Shown here: positions 24,414 through 33,031 of the stretch, piece by piece
Layout of the letters: every line of letters starts with the position of its first letter
Numbering within the stretch: position 1 is the first letter of the stretch
The notes under the pieces: generated by a model
What the model was told of the DNA's origin: nothing
The model's input: only the letters and a program-made list of their open reading frames with translations
Database searches by the model: none
NCBI RefSeq assembly: GCF_003999975.1
Contig: NZ_RJAC01000001.1
Span: 434,001 to 498,000, forward strand
DNA: 64,000 nucleotides
Origin: Actinoplanes solisilvae
Lineage (GTDB): Bacteria; Actinomycetota; Actinomycetes; Mycobacteriales; Micromonosporaceae
Direction of reading: 5' to 3'
Made by a program: the position numbers and the translations under genes

Positions 24414-25655
24414 TCAGGGCAGGGTGGCGAGGTGCGGCTTGACGGTGTTGGCGAAGCCGTTGCCGTTGGTGACGTCCCAGTTGATCGACCAGGTCATCGC
24501 GCCGCGGATGCCCGGATAGGTGCGCGGCGGGCGGAACGAGCCGCAGTTCGTCGCGCGGGCCAGGCAGTCGAGCGCGTTGTTGACCACGGTCGGGGCCACG
24601 TACCCACCCCCGGCCGCGCGGCTGCTGGCCGGCAGCCCGAGCGCGACCTGGTCGGGGCGCAGCCCGTTCTCGGTCTGAATGCAGGCCAGCGCGGTCAGGA
24701 AGTTCACCGACCCCTGCCCGTACGCGGCATTGTTGTCGCACCCGAGCATCGCGCCGGAGTTGTAGTACTGCGTGAAGACGACCGTGAGGATGTCCTTGAT
24801 GCTCAGCGCGAGCGCGAAGTACGACGACCCGGGCGTCTGCATGTCGATGGTCTGCGGCGCCATCGTGATGAGCAGGCTCGAGCCGACCTTGGTGCGCAGG
24901 CTCCGCAGCGCCTGGGCCATATAGGTCGGGTTCAGCCCGTTCTCGAGGTCGATGTCGACACCGTCGAAGCCGTACGTGGCGATCAACCGGTGTACGGAGT
25001 CGGCGAAGGCCGTGGCCGCGGCGGTGCTGTTGACGGCGACCGTGCCCTTCTCACCCCCGACGGAGATGACGACCTTCTTGCCGCGGGAGTGCAGCGTGGC
25101 GATGTCGGCCTTGAACTGCGCGTCGGTGTAGCCGCCGACCGCGCTCGCCAGACCCGGGTCGAGGTTGAACGTGACCGCGCCGGGCGTCGAGGTGGCGTCG
25201 GCGAAGGCGACCGCGATCAGGTCGTAGTTGTTCGGGACCGCGGCCAGCTTGAGCGGTGCCGCGCCGTTGTCGAAGTTCTGCCAGTAACCGGTGAGGAAGT
25301 GCGCCGGAAGCTGCCCGTTCGAGGGCGGCGGTGTGGTCGGCGGCGGGGTCGTGGGTGGCGGTGTGGTCGGCGGCGGCGTGGTCGGCGGGGTCGTGCCGCC
25401 GCAGACGCCGTTGTCGGCCCAGACGTCCCACTGCCCGCTGTGCGCAGCCGGCGACTCGTTCTGCGTCCACCACTTCGCCGTGTAGTTGTGCCCGTTCTGC
25501 GAGGCGCTGTTGCCGCCGACGTAGACGGCGCTCGCGCTCCACGCCGGGGCACAGGCCGCCGCGGCCGCCGCCGAGCCGGCGCCGATCCAGGTGGCCGTGC
25601 CCCCCGCGACGAGCGCCGCAACGGTCGCCAAGATGATCGATCTGGAGCGTCTCAT
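24414..25655 (-). CDS. Secreted CBM5/12-GH18 chitinase
   Basis: 413 residues. Sec signal peptide (1-34, basic start then an Ala-rich core). Chitin-binding CBM5/12 domain (35-85) with the aromatic KWWTQNE and GQWDVW motifs. Pro/Thr linker of TTPPP units (88-112). GH18 catalytic domain with DGVDIDLE at 231-238 (acid Glu238), SVGG in strand 3 and a C-terminal MTWSINWD. It cleaves chitin by substrate-assisted catalysis outside the cell. RBS GAAGGA is well placed. A perfect palindrome lies 45 bp upstream of the start. Its architecture is nearly copied by the second chitinase 5 kb away. Confidence 0.94.
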   Translation of the reverse strand: MRRSRSIILATVAALVAGGTATWIGAGSAAAAAACAPAWSASAVYVGGNSASQNGHNYTAKWWTQNESPAAHSGQWDVWADNGVCGGTTPPTTPPPTTPPPTTPPPTTPPPSNGQLPAHFLTGYWQNFDNGAAPLKLAAVPNNYDLIAVAFADATSTPGAVTFNLDPGLASAVGGYTDAQFKADIATLHSRGKKVVISVGGEKGTVAVNSTAAATAFADSVHRLIATYGFDGVDIDLENGLNPTYMAQALRSLRTKVGSSLLITMAPQTIDMQTPGSSYFALALSIKDILTVVFTQYYNSGAMLGCDNNAAYGQGSVNFLTALACIQTENGLRPDQVALGLPASSRAAGGGYVAPTVVNNALDCLARATNCGSFRPPRTYPGIRGAMTWSINWDVTNGNGFANTVKPHLATLP

Positions 25656-25700
25656 GGCCGTCCTTCCGCCGCATTACACTGATGTGTATCAATCTTTAGG

Positions 25701-25712
25701 ACTGTTAACAGT
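25701..25712. promoter_or_regulatory. Palindrome upstream of chitinase 1
   Basis: Perfect 12-bp palindrome ACTGTTAACAGT in an AT-rich stretch between the chitinase and the divergent GCS2 gene. The 9-mer GTTAACAGT recurs in the promoter of the second chitinase. It differs from the DasR chitin-response sequence. Confidence 0.6.
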
Positions 25713-25764
25713 AAAAGTCAAGCCGAATCGTTTCCCTGCGGCACCGGTCGGGTATTGGCCGCGC

Positions 25765-26928
25765 ATGGACACCGCGGACTCGACCACGATCTCTCCCGCA
25801 CTGGCCGAGAAGGCCGAGGCCAACGATCTGCTCACCCTCGGCGTCGAGGAGGAGTACATGCTGGTCGACGCCGTCGAGCCGCGCGCCGTCGAGGCCGTCG
25901 AGCAGGTCTTCGACCACCTGCCGGCCGAGATCCGCGGGTCCGTGCAGCACGAGTTCAGCCGCGGCCAGATCGAGATCGCGAGCCCTCCCCAGCTCGAGCT
26001 GAAGGCGTTGTCGAAGGCCCTCAGGGACCTGCGGGCCGGGGTCGCCGACGCCGCCGAGGCAGCCGGGGCGCGACTGCTGGCCATGGGCACCGGGCCGGCC
26101 GCCGGCGGGAACATCCGGCTCGTCGACACCCCGCGCTACCACCGCATGCGCGAGCACTACGGCGACCTCTCCCCCGGGCCGGGCATGTGCGGCACCCATG
26201 TGCACGTCAGCGTCCCCGATGACGAGACCGGCGTGCAGATCCTCAACCACCTGCGCCCCTGGCTGCCGATCTTCCAGGCCGCCACGACCAATTCGCCGCT
26301 TTTCAACGGCCGCGACACCGGGTACGCAAGCTGGCGCTCGATGCTCTGGGAGCGTTGGCCCACCGTCGGCCCCACGCCCTACCTGCGCTCGTTCCAGCAG
26401 TACGAGACCCTGGTCGGCGACCTCGAGGCCAGCGGCGCGATGCTCGACGAGGGGATGCTCTACTGGTACGCCCGGTTGTCCGCCCGCTACCCGACGGTCG
26501 AGATCCGGATGGGCGACGTGATGCCGACCGCCGACGACGCCGTGCTGCTCGCCGCGCTGGCCCGCGCGCTGGTCGCGACCCTGCTGCGCGACGTGCTCGA
26601 CGGCGTGCCCGCCCCCGACGTGCCGCACCCGCTGCTCATGGCCGCTCACTGGCGGGCCGCGCACGACGGTCTCGAGGGCCTGAACATCGACATGGCCACC
26701 CGTGAGACGCGCCCGGCGTGGCGGCTGATGCGGCAGCTCTTCGACTACGTGACGCCCGAGCTCGAACGGCACGGTGACCTGCGTACGGCCACTGTCCTGA
26801 TGGGACGGCTGCGCTCGGAGGGCACGGGCGCCGCGCGCCAGCGCTCGATCATGGCCCAGGGCGGCACGATCAGTGACGTGGTCGACCGATTCGCCCGTCT
26901 GACCCGGGGCGACGTACCCGAAAAGTAG
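25765..26928 (+). CDS. Carboxylate-amine ligase, GCS2 family (YbdK/glutamate-cysteine ligase-like)
   Basis: 387 residues from ATG 25765. LTLGVEEEYMLVD holds the ATP/Mg2+-binding Glu residues typical of GCS2. GMCGTHVHVSVPD carries the His block, and PTVEIRMGDVMPTADDA closes the active site. The family joins glutamate (or another carboxylate) to an amine such as cysteine; YbdK-type members have weak glutamate-cysteine ligase activity. Mycothiol producers do not need glutathione, so ergothioneine-type or other peptide products are possible. It ends 9 bp before a CoA-disulfide-reductase-like gene, suggesting a shared thiol function. Confidence 0.88.
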   Translation: MDTADSTTISPALAEKAEANDLLTLGVEEEYMLVDAVEPRAVEAVEQVFDHLPAEIRGSVQHEFSRGQIEIASPPQLELKALSKALRDLRAGVADAAEAAGARLLAMGTGPAAGGNIRLVDTPRYHRMREHYGDLSPGPGMCGTHVHVSVPDDETGVQILNHLRPWLPIFQAATTNSPLFNGRDTGYASWRSMLWERWPTVGPTPYLRSFQQYETLVGDLEASGAMLDEGMLYWYARLSARYPTVEIRMGDVMPTADDAVLLAALARALVATLLRDVLDGVPAPDVPHPLLMAAHWRAAHDGLEGLNIDMATRETRPAWRLMRQLFDYVTPELERHGDLRTATVLMGRLRSEGTGAARQRSIMAQGGTISDVVDRFARLTRGDVPEK

Positions 26929-26937
26929 GCTGGACCC

Positions 26938-28308
26938 GTGAAACTCGTGGTAATCGGCGGGGACGCCGCGGGCATGTCGGCCGCGTCGCAGGCCCGCAAG
27001 CGCCTGGGCGCCGACGACCTGTCGATCGTCGCCTTCGAGCGGGGCGACTACACCTCGTACTCAGCCTGTGGCATTCCGTACTGGATCGGCGGCGCGGTCG
27101 ACGGTCCGGACGCGCTGATCACCCGCACGCCCGAGGAACACCGCAAGAACGGGATCGACGTGCGGCTGCGGCACGAGGTGGTCGGCATCGACCTCGACCG
27201 CCGCGAGGTGCTGGTGCACGACCTGACCGGCGGCGGTGAGACGAGAGAGCCGTTCGACCACCTGGTGTACGCCACCGGGGCCAGCCCCTTCATGCCGGAG
27301 TGGGCACGGGTGCCCGAGGCCGGCGTCTTCGGCGTGCAGACCCTCGGCGACGGCGAGGCCGTGCACACCTGGCTCGACAGCGACCCGAAGCCGCGCCGGG
27401 CGGTGGTGATCGGCGGCGGCTACGTCGGCGTCGAGATGGCCGAGGCCATGGTGCTCCGCGGGCTCGAGGTCACGCTGCTCGAGAAGTCACCCCAGCCGAT
27501 GGGCAAGACCGTCGACCCCGACATGGGCGCGCTCGTGCAGAAGTCGATGCGCGGCCTGGGCATCGAGGTGCACACCGACGCGCACGTCGAGGGCCTCGAA
27601 ACAGCCGGCGGCCGGGTGCGCGGGGTCGTCACCGCGGACGGCACGATCCCCGCCGACATCGTCGTTCTCGGTCTCGGCGTACGCCCGAACTCTGCCCTGG
27701 CCAGGGACGCCGGTCTCGCGGTCGGTTCGACCGGGGGCGTACGCACTGATTTGCGCATGCGGGCCGAAGGCACGGAAGGCGTCTGGGCCGTCGGCGACTG
27801 CGTCGAGACCCGTCACCTGCTCACCGGGCAGGCCGTCTATGTGCCACTGGGCACTCACGCGAACAAGCAGGGCCGGGTGGCCGGCATCAACATCGGCGGC
27901 GGCTACGCCACGTTCCCGGGCGTCATCGGCACCGCGGTCACCAAGGTCTGCGAGCTCGAGGTGTCGCGCACCGGGCTGACGTCCAAAGAGGCGCGCGCGG
28001 CCGGTTACTCGTTCGTGACGGCGAGCGTCGACTCGACCAACCGCGCCGGCTACTACCCCGGGGCCGAGATGATGACGGTCAAGCTGATCGCCGAACGGCG
28101 TACGGGAGCTCTGCTCGGGGCCCAGATCGTCGGCCGTGCCGAGGCCGCCAAGCGCATCGACGCGCTCGCCGTGGCGATCTGGAACCGGATGACCGTCGAG
28201 GAGATGACGGCGCTCGACCTGAGCTACGCGCCGCCCTTCGCGCCGGTGTGGGATCCGATTCTGATCGCGGCCCGCAAGGCCACCGAGGCCGTTCACGCGC
28301 ATTTGTGA
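26938..28308 (+). CDS. FAD-dependent CoA-disulfide-reductase-like oxidoreductase
   Basis: 456 residues, GTG start. FAD-binding VVIGGDAAGMSAASQA, active-site YSACGIPYW with a single redox Cys44, second dinucleotide motif VVIGGGYVGVEMAE, and the FAD motif GVWAVGDC. The single Cys followed by GIPY is the signature of CoA-disulfide reductase/NADH oxidase/peroxidase enzymes. The C-terminal dimerisation domain is complete. It reduces a disulfide or polysulfide, or oxygen/peroxide, using NAD(P)H. Probably cotranscribed with the GCS2-type ligase 9 bp upstream. Confidence 0.9.
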   Translation: MKLVVIGGDAAGMSAASQARKRLGADDLSIVAFERGDYTSYSACGIPYWIGGAVDGPDALITRTPEEHRKNGIDVRLRHEVVGIDLDRREVLVHDLTGGGETREPFDHLVYATGASPFMPEWARVPEAGVFGVQTLGDGEAVHTWLDSDPKPRRAVVIGGGYVGVEMAEAMVLRGLEVTLLEKSPQPMGKTVDPDMGALVQKSMRGLGIEVHTDAHVEGLETAGGRVRGVVTADGTIPADIVVLGLGVRPNSALARDAGLAVGSTGGVRTDLRMRAEGTEGVWAVGDCVETRHLLTGQAVYVPLGTHANKQGRVAGINIGGGYATFPGVIGTAVTKVCELEVSRTGLTSKEARAAGYSFVTASVDSTNRAGYYPGAEMMTVKLIAERRTGALLGAQIVGRAEAAKRIDALAVAIWNRMTVEEMTALDLSYAPPFAPVWDPILIAARKATEAVHAHL

Positions 28309-28410
28309 TTCACGCATCACTGAACGCCACCAGGGACTATCGCTCTGCGTAGCTCGACGGCCACCGATTCGGTCTCGCGCTTGATCATGCGAACACGGTA
28401 GGCATGTGAC

Positions 28411-29715
28411 ATGTCGCCGCAATCGCCCCGTATTCCGACGCCTTCGGTGGGCGACGACGATTCCTCCACCGGGCGCCACCGCCGACCGGAATCACTGGCC
28501 GACGTCAGCGTGCGCAGTGGACCTCGCGTGGCGGTGACGTCGCTTGTGGACGCGCACGCGGCCACTTCCAGCGCCGCGACATCGAGGCCGACCCGCTCCG
28601 CGCGACACCAGCGTCCCGCCAACGGCCCCCGGCACGCCGCCCGGGTGCCGGCCCAGCGCCGCCCCCGCAACGCCCGGCCCGCCGCCACCGGTTCGCACCG
28701 CGCCCCCGGCACCCTGCCAATCGAGTCGTGGCTGCTGATGGGCAAGAAGCGCCAGCAGGTTCTGCTCGCCTCGCTGGTCGCGATCGGCATCGTGCTGCTG
28801 GCCATGCCGTCCCAGCAACGTCGCGACGGCATCGACGCCGTCAACGCGGCCGCGCAGGCGGTCGTCGGCGTACAGGCCGGCAAGAAGACTCCGCAGGCGG
28901 CACCGCCACCGCAGTCGTCGGATCGCGACGAGACGACCCCGGTCAAGGACGAGGCTCCCGCGAAGGTCGAGCCGACCCCGACCGCGACCGCCACCAAGGC
29001 CCCGCCGCCGGTTCAGCCCTCCAAGGCCCCCGCGGACAAGAAGGAGAACCCCGCCGGACCGGGACAGTCGCTGCGCACCACGGGCAGCGAGGTCGTCGCC
29101 CTCACGTTCGACGACGGACCCGACCCGGTGCAGACCCCGCGCATTCTCGAACTGCTCGCCAAATACCGGGTCAAGGCGGTGTTCTGCCTGGTCGGCGCGC
29201 AGGTGAAGCGGCACCCCGACATCGTCCGGCAGATCGTCGCCCAGGGGCACACGCTCTGCAACCACACGTGGGACCACAGCCTCACGATCGGTAAGGACAA
29301 GCCCGCCAAGATCAAGGCCGACCTGGACCGTACGAATGCCGAGATCCTCGCGGCCGAGCCGAACGCGACGATCCCGTTCTTCCGCGCACCCGGCGGCAAC
29401 TTCACCGACCGGCTGGTCGGGGTCGCGGCGAGCAGCGCAATGACCTCGCTCTACTGGGAGGTGGACCCGCGCGACTGGGAACACCCCGAGAAGGAGACCG
29501 ACGCCCAGCACGTCGAAAGGCTGATCGTCGACGTACGCAAGCAGGTGCGGCCCGGCTCGATCGTGCTCTCGCACGACTTCAACCAGCCCACGACCATCGC
29601 GGCGTACGAGAAGCTTCTGCCCTGGCTGGCGGCGAACTTCAAGCTGGGCATTCCCGGCGAGGCTTCATCCGGCCCGACCCCGAGCACGCCCCCTAGCGCG
29701 CCGGCTGACACGTAG
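28411..29715 (+). CDS. Membrane-anchored polysaccharide deacetylase (NodB domain)
   Basis: 434 residues. A hydrophilic, Arg-rich cytoplasmic N terminus (~110 residues) precedes one membrane helix (about 115-132). A Pro/Ala/Lys linker follows. The NodB domain starts near 228: TFDDGPD at 232-238, zinc ligands His285 and His289 in NHTWDH, FFRAPGG and SHDFN near the end. The family removes acetyl groups from peptidoglycan or chitooligosaccharides. With chitinases on both sides it could act on chitin fragments, but membrane anchoring suits envelope glycans. Its 3' end overlaps the convergent nei2 gene by 23 bp. Confidence 0.9.
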   Translation: MSPQSPRIPTPSVGDDDSSTGRHRRPESLADVSVRSGPRVAVTSLVDAHAATSSAATSRPTRSARHQRPANGPRHAARVPAQRRPRNARPAATGSHRAPGTLPIESWLLMGKKRQQVLLASLVAIGIVLLAMPSQQRRDGIDAVNAAAQAVVGVQAGKKTPQAAPPPQSSDRDETTPVKDEAPAKVEPTPTATATKAPPPVQPSKAPADKKENPAGPGQSLRTTGSEVVALTFDDGPDPVQTPRILELLAKYRVKAVFCLVGAQVKRHPDIVRQIVAQGHTLCNHTWDHSLTIGKDKPAKIKADLDRTNAEILAAEPNATIPFFRAPGGNFTDRLVGVAASSAMTSLYWEVDPRDWEHPEKETDAQHVERLIVDVRKQVRPGSIVLSHDFNQPTTIAAYEKLLPWLAANFKLGIPGEASSGPTPSTPPSAPADT

Positions 29716-30505
29716 GACACCAGTACAGGTTGCGGCCGGCCAGCGGGCCCCTGGCCACCGAGGTGCCGCAGACCAGGCATGGCTGCCCCGGACGGCGATA
29801 GACGTAGACCTCGCCGCCGTGCCGGTCGACGCGAGGCGCCCGCTGCATGGCCTCGGGCGTGTGCCGCGTGTGCACGGTGTCGATGCGGCCGTGGACCACA
29901 CCCTCCTTCATGAGCGCGCGCAGGTCGGTCCAGATCTCGTCCCAGAGCTCGCTGCCGACGGCCCGCCCCGGCATGGTCGGCGCGAGCCCGGCCCGGAAGA
30001 GAACCTCGTTGGCGTAGATCAGTCCGCACCCCGCGACGATCGACTGGTCCATCAGCAGGGCGAAGATCGGCTTGGCGCTCTTGCGGATCTTCTCCCCCGC
30101 CTTCTGGGAGTCGGCGTCGTCCCGCAGCGGGTCGGCCCCGAGCCGTTCCCGCAGCATCTGGGCCTGCGCCGGATCGAACACCGCACAGGCGGTCGGCCCG
30201 CGCAGATCAAGCCAGTGCGCGTCGCTCACGATCCGCATGCGCACCTGCCCGACCGGCTCGGGCACGGGCGGCTCCCCGTCGGCGACCTTCCCGTAGAGCC
30301 CGAGGTGGACGTGCACGCTGAGGTCACCCTCGTAGTGGTGCAACAGGTGCTTCCCGTACGCCTCGGCGTCGTGCAGCCGCCGCCCGTCGACCATCGTGGC
30401 CCCGTCGGCAAATCGCCCCTGCGGACTGCTGACCCGCAACACCCGCCCGGCGAACAGCTCCCGGTGCCGCGCCGCGAGCCGGTGAATCGTATGTCCCTCT
30501 GGCAC
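29693..30505 (-). CDS. nei2: Endonuclease VIII-like DNA glycosylase (Nei2)
   Basis: 270 residues. MPEGHTIHRLA gives the catalytic Pro2 and Glu3; Lys in GKHLLHHY is the conserved beta-domain Lys. The helix-two-turn-helix region (about 140-175) includes IVAGCGLIYANEVLF. The C-terminal zinc finger has Cys pairs CLVC and CPTC. Overall wording matches mycobacterial Nei2 more closely than Fpg. It removes oxidised pyrimidines and cuts the abasic site. The overlap with the deacetylase gene is convergent at both 3' ends. Confidence 0.92.
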   Translation of the reverse strand: MPEGHTIHRLAARHRELFAGRVLRVSSPQGRFADGATMVDGRRLHDAEAYGKHLLHHYEGDLSVHVHLGLYGKVADGEPPVPEPVGQVRMRIVSDAHWLDLRGPTACAVFDPAQAQMLRERLGADPLRDDADSQKAGEKIRKSAKPIFALLMDQSIVAGCGLIYANEVLFRAGLAPTMPGRAVGSELWDEIWTDLRALMKEGVVHGRIDTVHTRHTPEAMQRAPRVDRHGGEVYVYRRPGQPCLVCGTSVARGPLAGRNLYWCPTCQPAR

Positions 30506-30584
30506 GGCCGCAACGCTACCCAGGCGAACCGGATCGATGCCATCCGAGCAGGCCGACGCAGGCAGCGCACTATTTACAAATAAA

Positions 30585-30593
30585 GTTAACAGT
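30585..30593 (+). promoter_or_regulatory. GTTAACAGT motif upstream of chitinase 2
   Basis: Same 9-mer as in the chitinase 1 promoter, in an AT-rich island (30571-30600) that stands out from the GC-rich background. Only 14 bp separate it from the ATG, which has no Shine-Dalgarno, so transcription may start at or near the start codon. Confidence 0.5.
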
Positions 30594-30607
30594 ATTCATA
30601 CTTGGCT

Positions 30608-31969
30608 ATGCGTCGATCGATGATCCTGAGTATGGCCGTGGTGCTCGCGGCCGGCGGTGGCACCGTCTATCTGGCCTCGACGGCCAGTGCCGCGGCCGCC
30701 TGCGCGCCGGCCTGGAGCGCCACCGCCACCTACGTGAAAGACAACGTGGCCTCGCAGAGCGGCCACAACTACACCGCCAAGTGGTGGACCCAGAACGAGT
30801 CCCCCTCCACCCACAGCGGACAGTGGGACGTCTGGATCGACAACGGCGTCTGCGGCGGCACCACGCCACCGACAACGCCGCCCCCGACCACGACCCCACC
30901 CCCGACGACCCCGCCGCCGACCAGCCCACCCCCGGCGACCGGCATCCCCAAGCGCGCCCTCATCGGCTACCTGCACTCGAGCTTCGCGAACGGCTCCGGC
31001 TACGTACGCATGGCCGACGTCCCCGCCAACTGGGACATCATCAACCTGGCCTTCGGCGAACCGACCACCGCGACCTCGGGTGACATCCGCTTCACCCTGT
31101 GCCCGGCCGCCGAGTGCCCGGGCGTGGAGAGCGAGGCCGACTTCATCGCCGCGATCCGGGCCAAGCGCACCGCCGGGAAGAAGGTGCTGCTCTCGATCGG
31201 CGGCCAGAACGGCCAGGTGCAGCTCACGACGACCGCCGCCCGCGACAAGTTCGTCAGCTCGGTCAGCGCGATCATCGACCGCTTCGGGCTGGACGGCGTC
31301 GACGTCGACTTCGAAGGTCACTCGCTGTCGCTGAACACCGGTGACACCGACTTCAAGAACCCGACGACGCCGGTCATCGTCAACCTGATCTCGGCGTTGC
31401 GCGGTCTCAAGGCCCGTTACGGCGCGAACTTCGTGCTCACGATGGCCCCGGAGACGTTCTTCGTGCAGCTCGGCTACCAGTATTACGGCTCGGGACCGTG
31501 GGGCGGTCAGGACCCGAGGGCCGGCTCGTACCTTCCGGTCATCCACGCGCTGCGCAACGATCTCACGATCCTGCACGTCCAGGACTACAACTCCGGATCG
31601 ATCATGGGCCTGGACAACCAGTATCACTCGATGGGCGGCGCCGACTTCCACATCGCGATGACCGACATGCTGCTCGCCGGCTTCCCGGTCGCGGGCAACA
31701 CCGCCAACGTCTTCCCGGCCCTGCGTGAGGACCAGGTCGCGTTCGGGGCGCCGAGTTCGGTGAGTGCCGGCAACGGCTATGTCGCGCCGGCGGCGATCCA
31801 GCAGGCGGTCGGTTGCCTGGTCCGCGGCACGAACTGCGGCTCGTACACCCTGCGCGGTGGCACCAACCCGAACTTCCGGGGCCTGATGACCTGGTCGATC
31901 AACTGGGACAAATTCTACGGCTGGGAGTTCCAGAACCAGAACGGCGCGTATCTCAAGTCTCTGTCATAA
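30608..31969 (+). CDS. Secreted CBM5/12-GH18 chitinase 2
   Basis: 453 residues. Signal peptide 1-31, CBM5/12 domain 32-82 with the same KWWTQNESP and GQWDVW motifs as chitinase 1, Pro/Thr linker (86-110), and a longer GH18 domain with DGVDVDFE at 229-236 (acid Glu236), LSIGG in strand 3, and MTWSINWDKFYGW near the end. The catalytic domain is a different GH18 subtype, closer to the ChiC/ChiD-like enzymes with an insertion after DxE, so the two enzymes may attack chitin differently. ATG 30608 lacks a Shine-Dalgarno; an in-frame TTG lies 6 bp upstream. Confidence 0.93.
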   Translation: MRRSMILSMAVVLAAGGGTVYLASTASAAAACAPAWSATATYVKDNVASQSGHNYTAKWWTQNESPSTHSGQWDVWIDNGVCGGTTPPTTPPPTTTPPPTTPPPTSPPPATGIPKRALIGYLHSSFANGSGYVRMADVPANWDIINLAFGEPTTATSGDIRFTLCPAAECPGVESEADFIAAIRAKRTAGKKVLLSIGGQNGQVQLTTTAARDKFVSSVSAIIDRFGLDGVDVDFEGHSLSLNTGDTDFKNPTTPVIVNLISALRGLKARYGANFVLTMAPETFFVQLGYQYYGSGPWGGQDPRAGSYLPVIHALRNDLTILHVQDYNSGSIMGLDNQYHSMGGADFHIAMTDMLLAGFPVAGNTANVFPALREDQVAFGAPSSVSAGNGYVAPAAIQQAVGCLVRGTNCGSYTLRGGTNPNFRGLMTWSINWDKFYGWEFQNQNGAYLKSLS

Positions 31970-32087
31970 GACCAAGATGTCGTAGCGGGGTGGTGGGTTA
32001 CCGACCGTCGCTCCCGCCGAGGGCCCGGGCGGGCCGAGCAGGGCGCTGGCGCGCCCAGAACACTCGACCCACCCGGGCGACCTGCGT

Positions 32088-32155
32088 GAGTGGTCGCGCT
32101 CAAACCAACGCGGCGGTCGCGCTCCGGCCCTGCTGAGTGGTCACGCTCGAAACCC
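32088..32155. repeat. Pair of imperfect direct repeats
   Basis: TGAGTGGTCGCGCTCAAACC (32088) and a 21-base variant starting at 32135 (TGAGTGGTCACGCTCGAAAC) are 47 bp apart, upstream of the patatin gene. Rest of the 31970-32185 gap shows no gene. Confidence 0.55.
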
Positions 32156-32185
32156 CCGCGCGGCCGAGCGTGCCACGATGAAGTC

Positions 32186-33031
32186 ATGGTCAACAGTCCG
32201 GTGGCGTTCGTGCTCGGTGGTGGTGGCGTGCTCGGCGCCGTCGAGGTGGGCATGCTGCGCGCCCTGTTCCGGGCGGGTTTCCGGCCCGACGTCGTCGTCG
32301 GCACGTCGATCGGCGCGGTCAACGGCGCGCTGGTCGCGTCCGACCCGACCGAGGCCGTCACCGATCGGCTCGTACGGCTCTGGACGTCGCCCGAGGCGGC
32401 CACGGTCTACGGCGACTCGCTCGGCCGGCAGCTCAGACGATTCGCCGCCCGTACCCATCTGCATTCACCGTTGCCGCTGCGCCGGCTGCTCGAGAGCGAA
32501 CTGGGCGCGCAGTTGACGTTCGCCGATCTGAAGGTGCCGTTCCACTGCTGCGCGGCCAGCATCGAACGCGCGGCCGAGCACTGGTTCGACAGCGGCCCGC
32601 TGGTCGACGCCGTGCTGGCGTCCTCGGCCGTACCGGGTCTGCTGCCGCCGATGGAGATCTCCGGCGAGCACTATGTGGACGGTGGGATCGTCAACTCGAT
32701 CCCGATCGGCGAGGCGGTGCGGCTCGGCGCCAAGTTGCTCTTCGTGCTGCAGGTCGGCCGGGTGGAGCGTCCGCTGGCTGTTCCGCGCCGCCCGTGGGAG
32801 GTGGCCCAGGTGGCGTTCGAGATCGCCCGGCGACATCGGTTCGCGCGCGAGCTTGCGGCCCTGCCCGACGATGTAAGGGTGCACGTCCTCCCGACCGGCG
32901 GTGGCGACAGCCGCGACGACAGCCCGTGGGCCTACCGCGACCTGGCCGCCGTCGGGCGCCGCATCAGCCGCGCCTACACCGCCTCCCGCCGCTACCTGGC
33001 CGCGAACGTACCGCCCGGGCCGGAGGCCTGA
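32186..33031 (+). CDS. Patatin-like phospholipase (RssA type)
   Basis: 281 residues from ATG 32186. Oxyanion loop GGGGVLGAVEVG (11-22), nucleophile elbow GTSIGAVNG with Ser41, and the catalytic Asp in YVDGGIVNSIP. This is the complete Ser-Asp dyad of bacterial patatins, which release fatty acids from lipids. No signal peptide, so it works at the inner face of the membrane. Its TGA overlaps the ATG of a PlsC-type acyltransferase (TGATG), suggesting coupled deacylation and reacylation. Confidence 0.9.
   Translation: MVNSPVAFVLGGGGVLGAVEVGMLRALFRAGFRPDVVVGTSIGAVNGALVASDPTEAVTDRLVRLWTSPEAATVYGDSLGRQLRRFAARTHLHSPLPLRRLLESELGAQLTFADLKVPFHCCAASIERAAEHWFDSGPLVDAVLASSAVPGLLPPMEISGEHYVDGGIVNSIPIGEAVRLGAKLLFVLQVGRVERPLAVPRRPWEVAQVAFEIARRHRFARELAALPDDVRVHVLPTGGGDSRDDSPWAYRDLAAVGRRISRAYTASRRYLAANVPPGPEA

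Noticed and set aside
25681..25730. DasR (dre) operator for the chitinases
   Set aside because: The palindrome ACTGTTAACAGT does not resemble the TGGTCTAGACCA-type DasR site.
28317..28413. Minus-strand mini-frame (MSHAYRVRMIKRETESVAV...) upstream of the deacetylase
   Set aside because: About 31 codons, no ribosome-binding site and overlap with the deacetylase start; not enough to call a gene.
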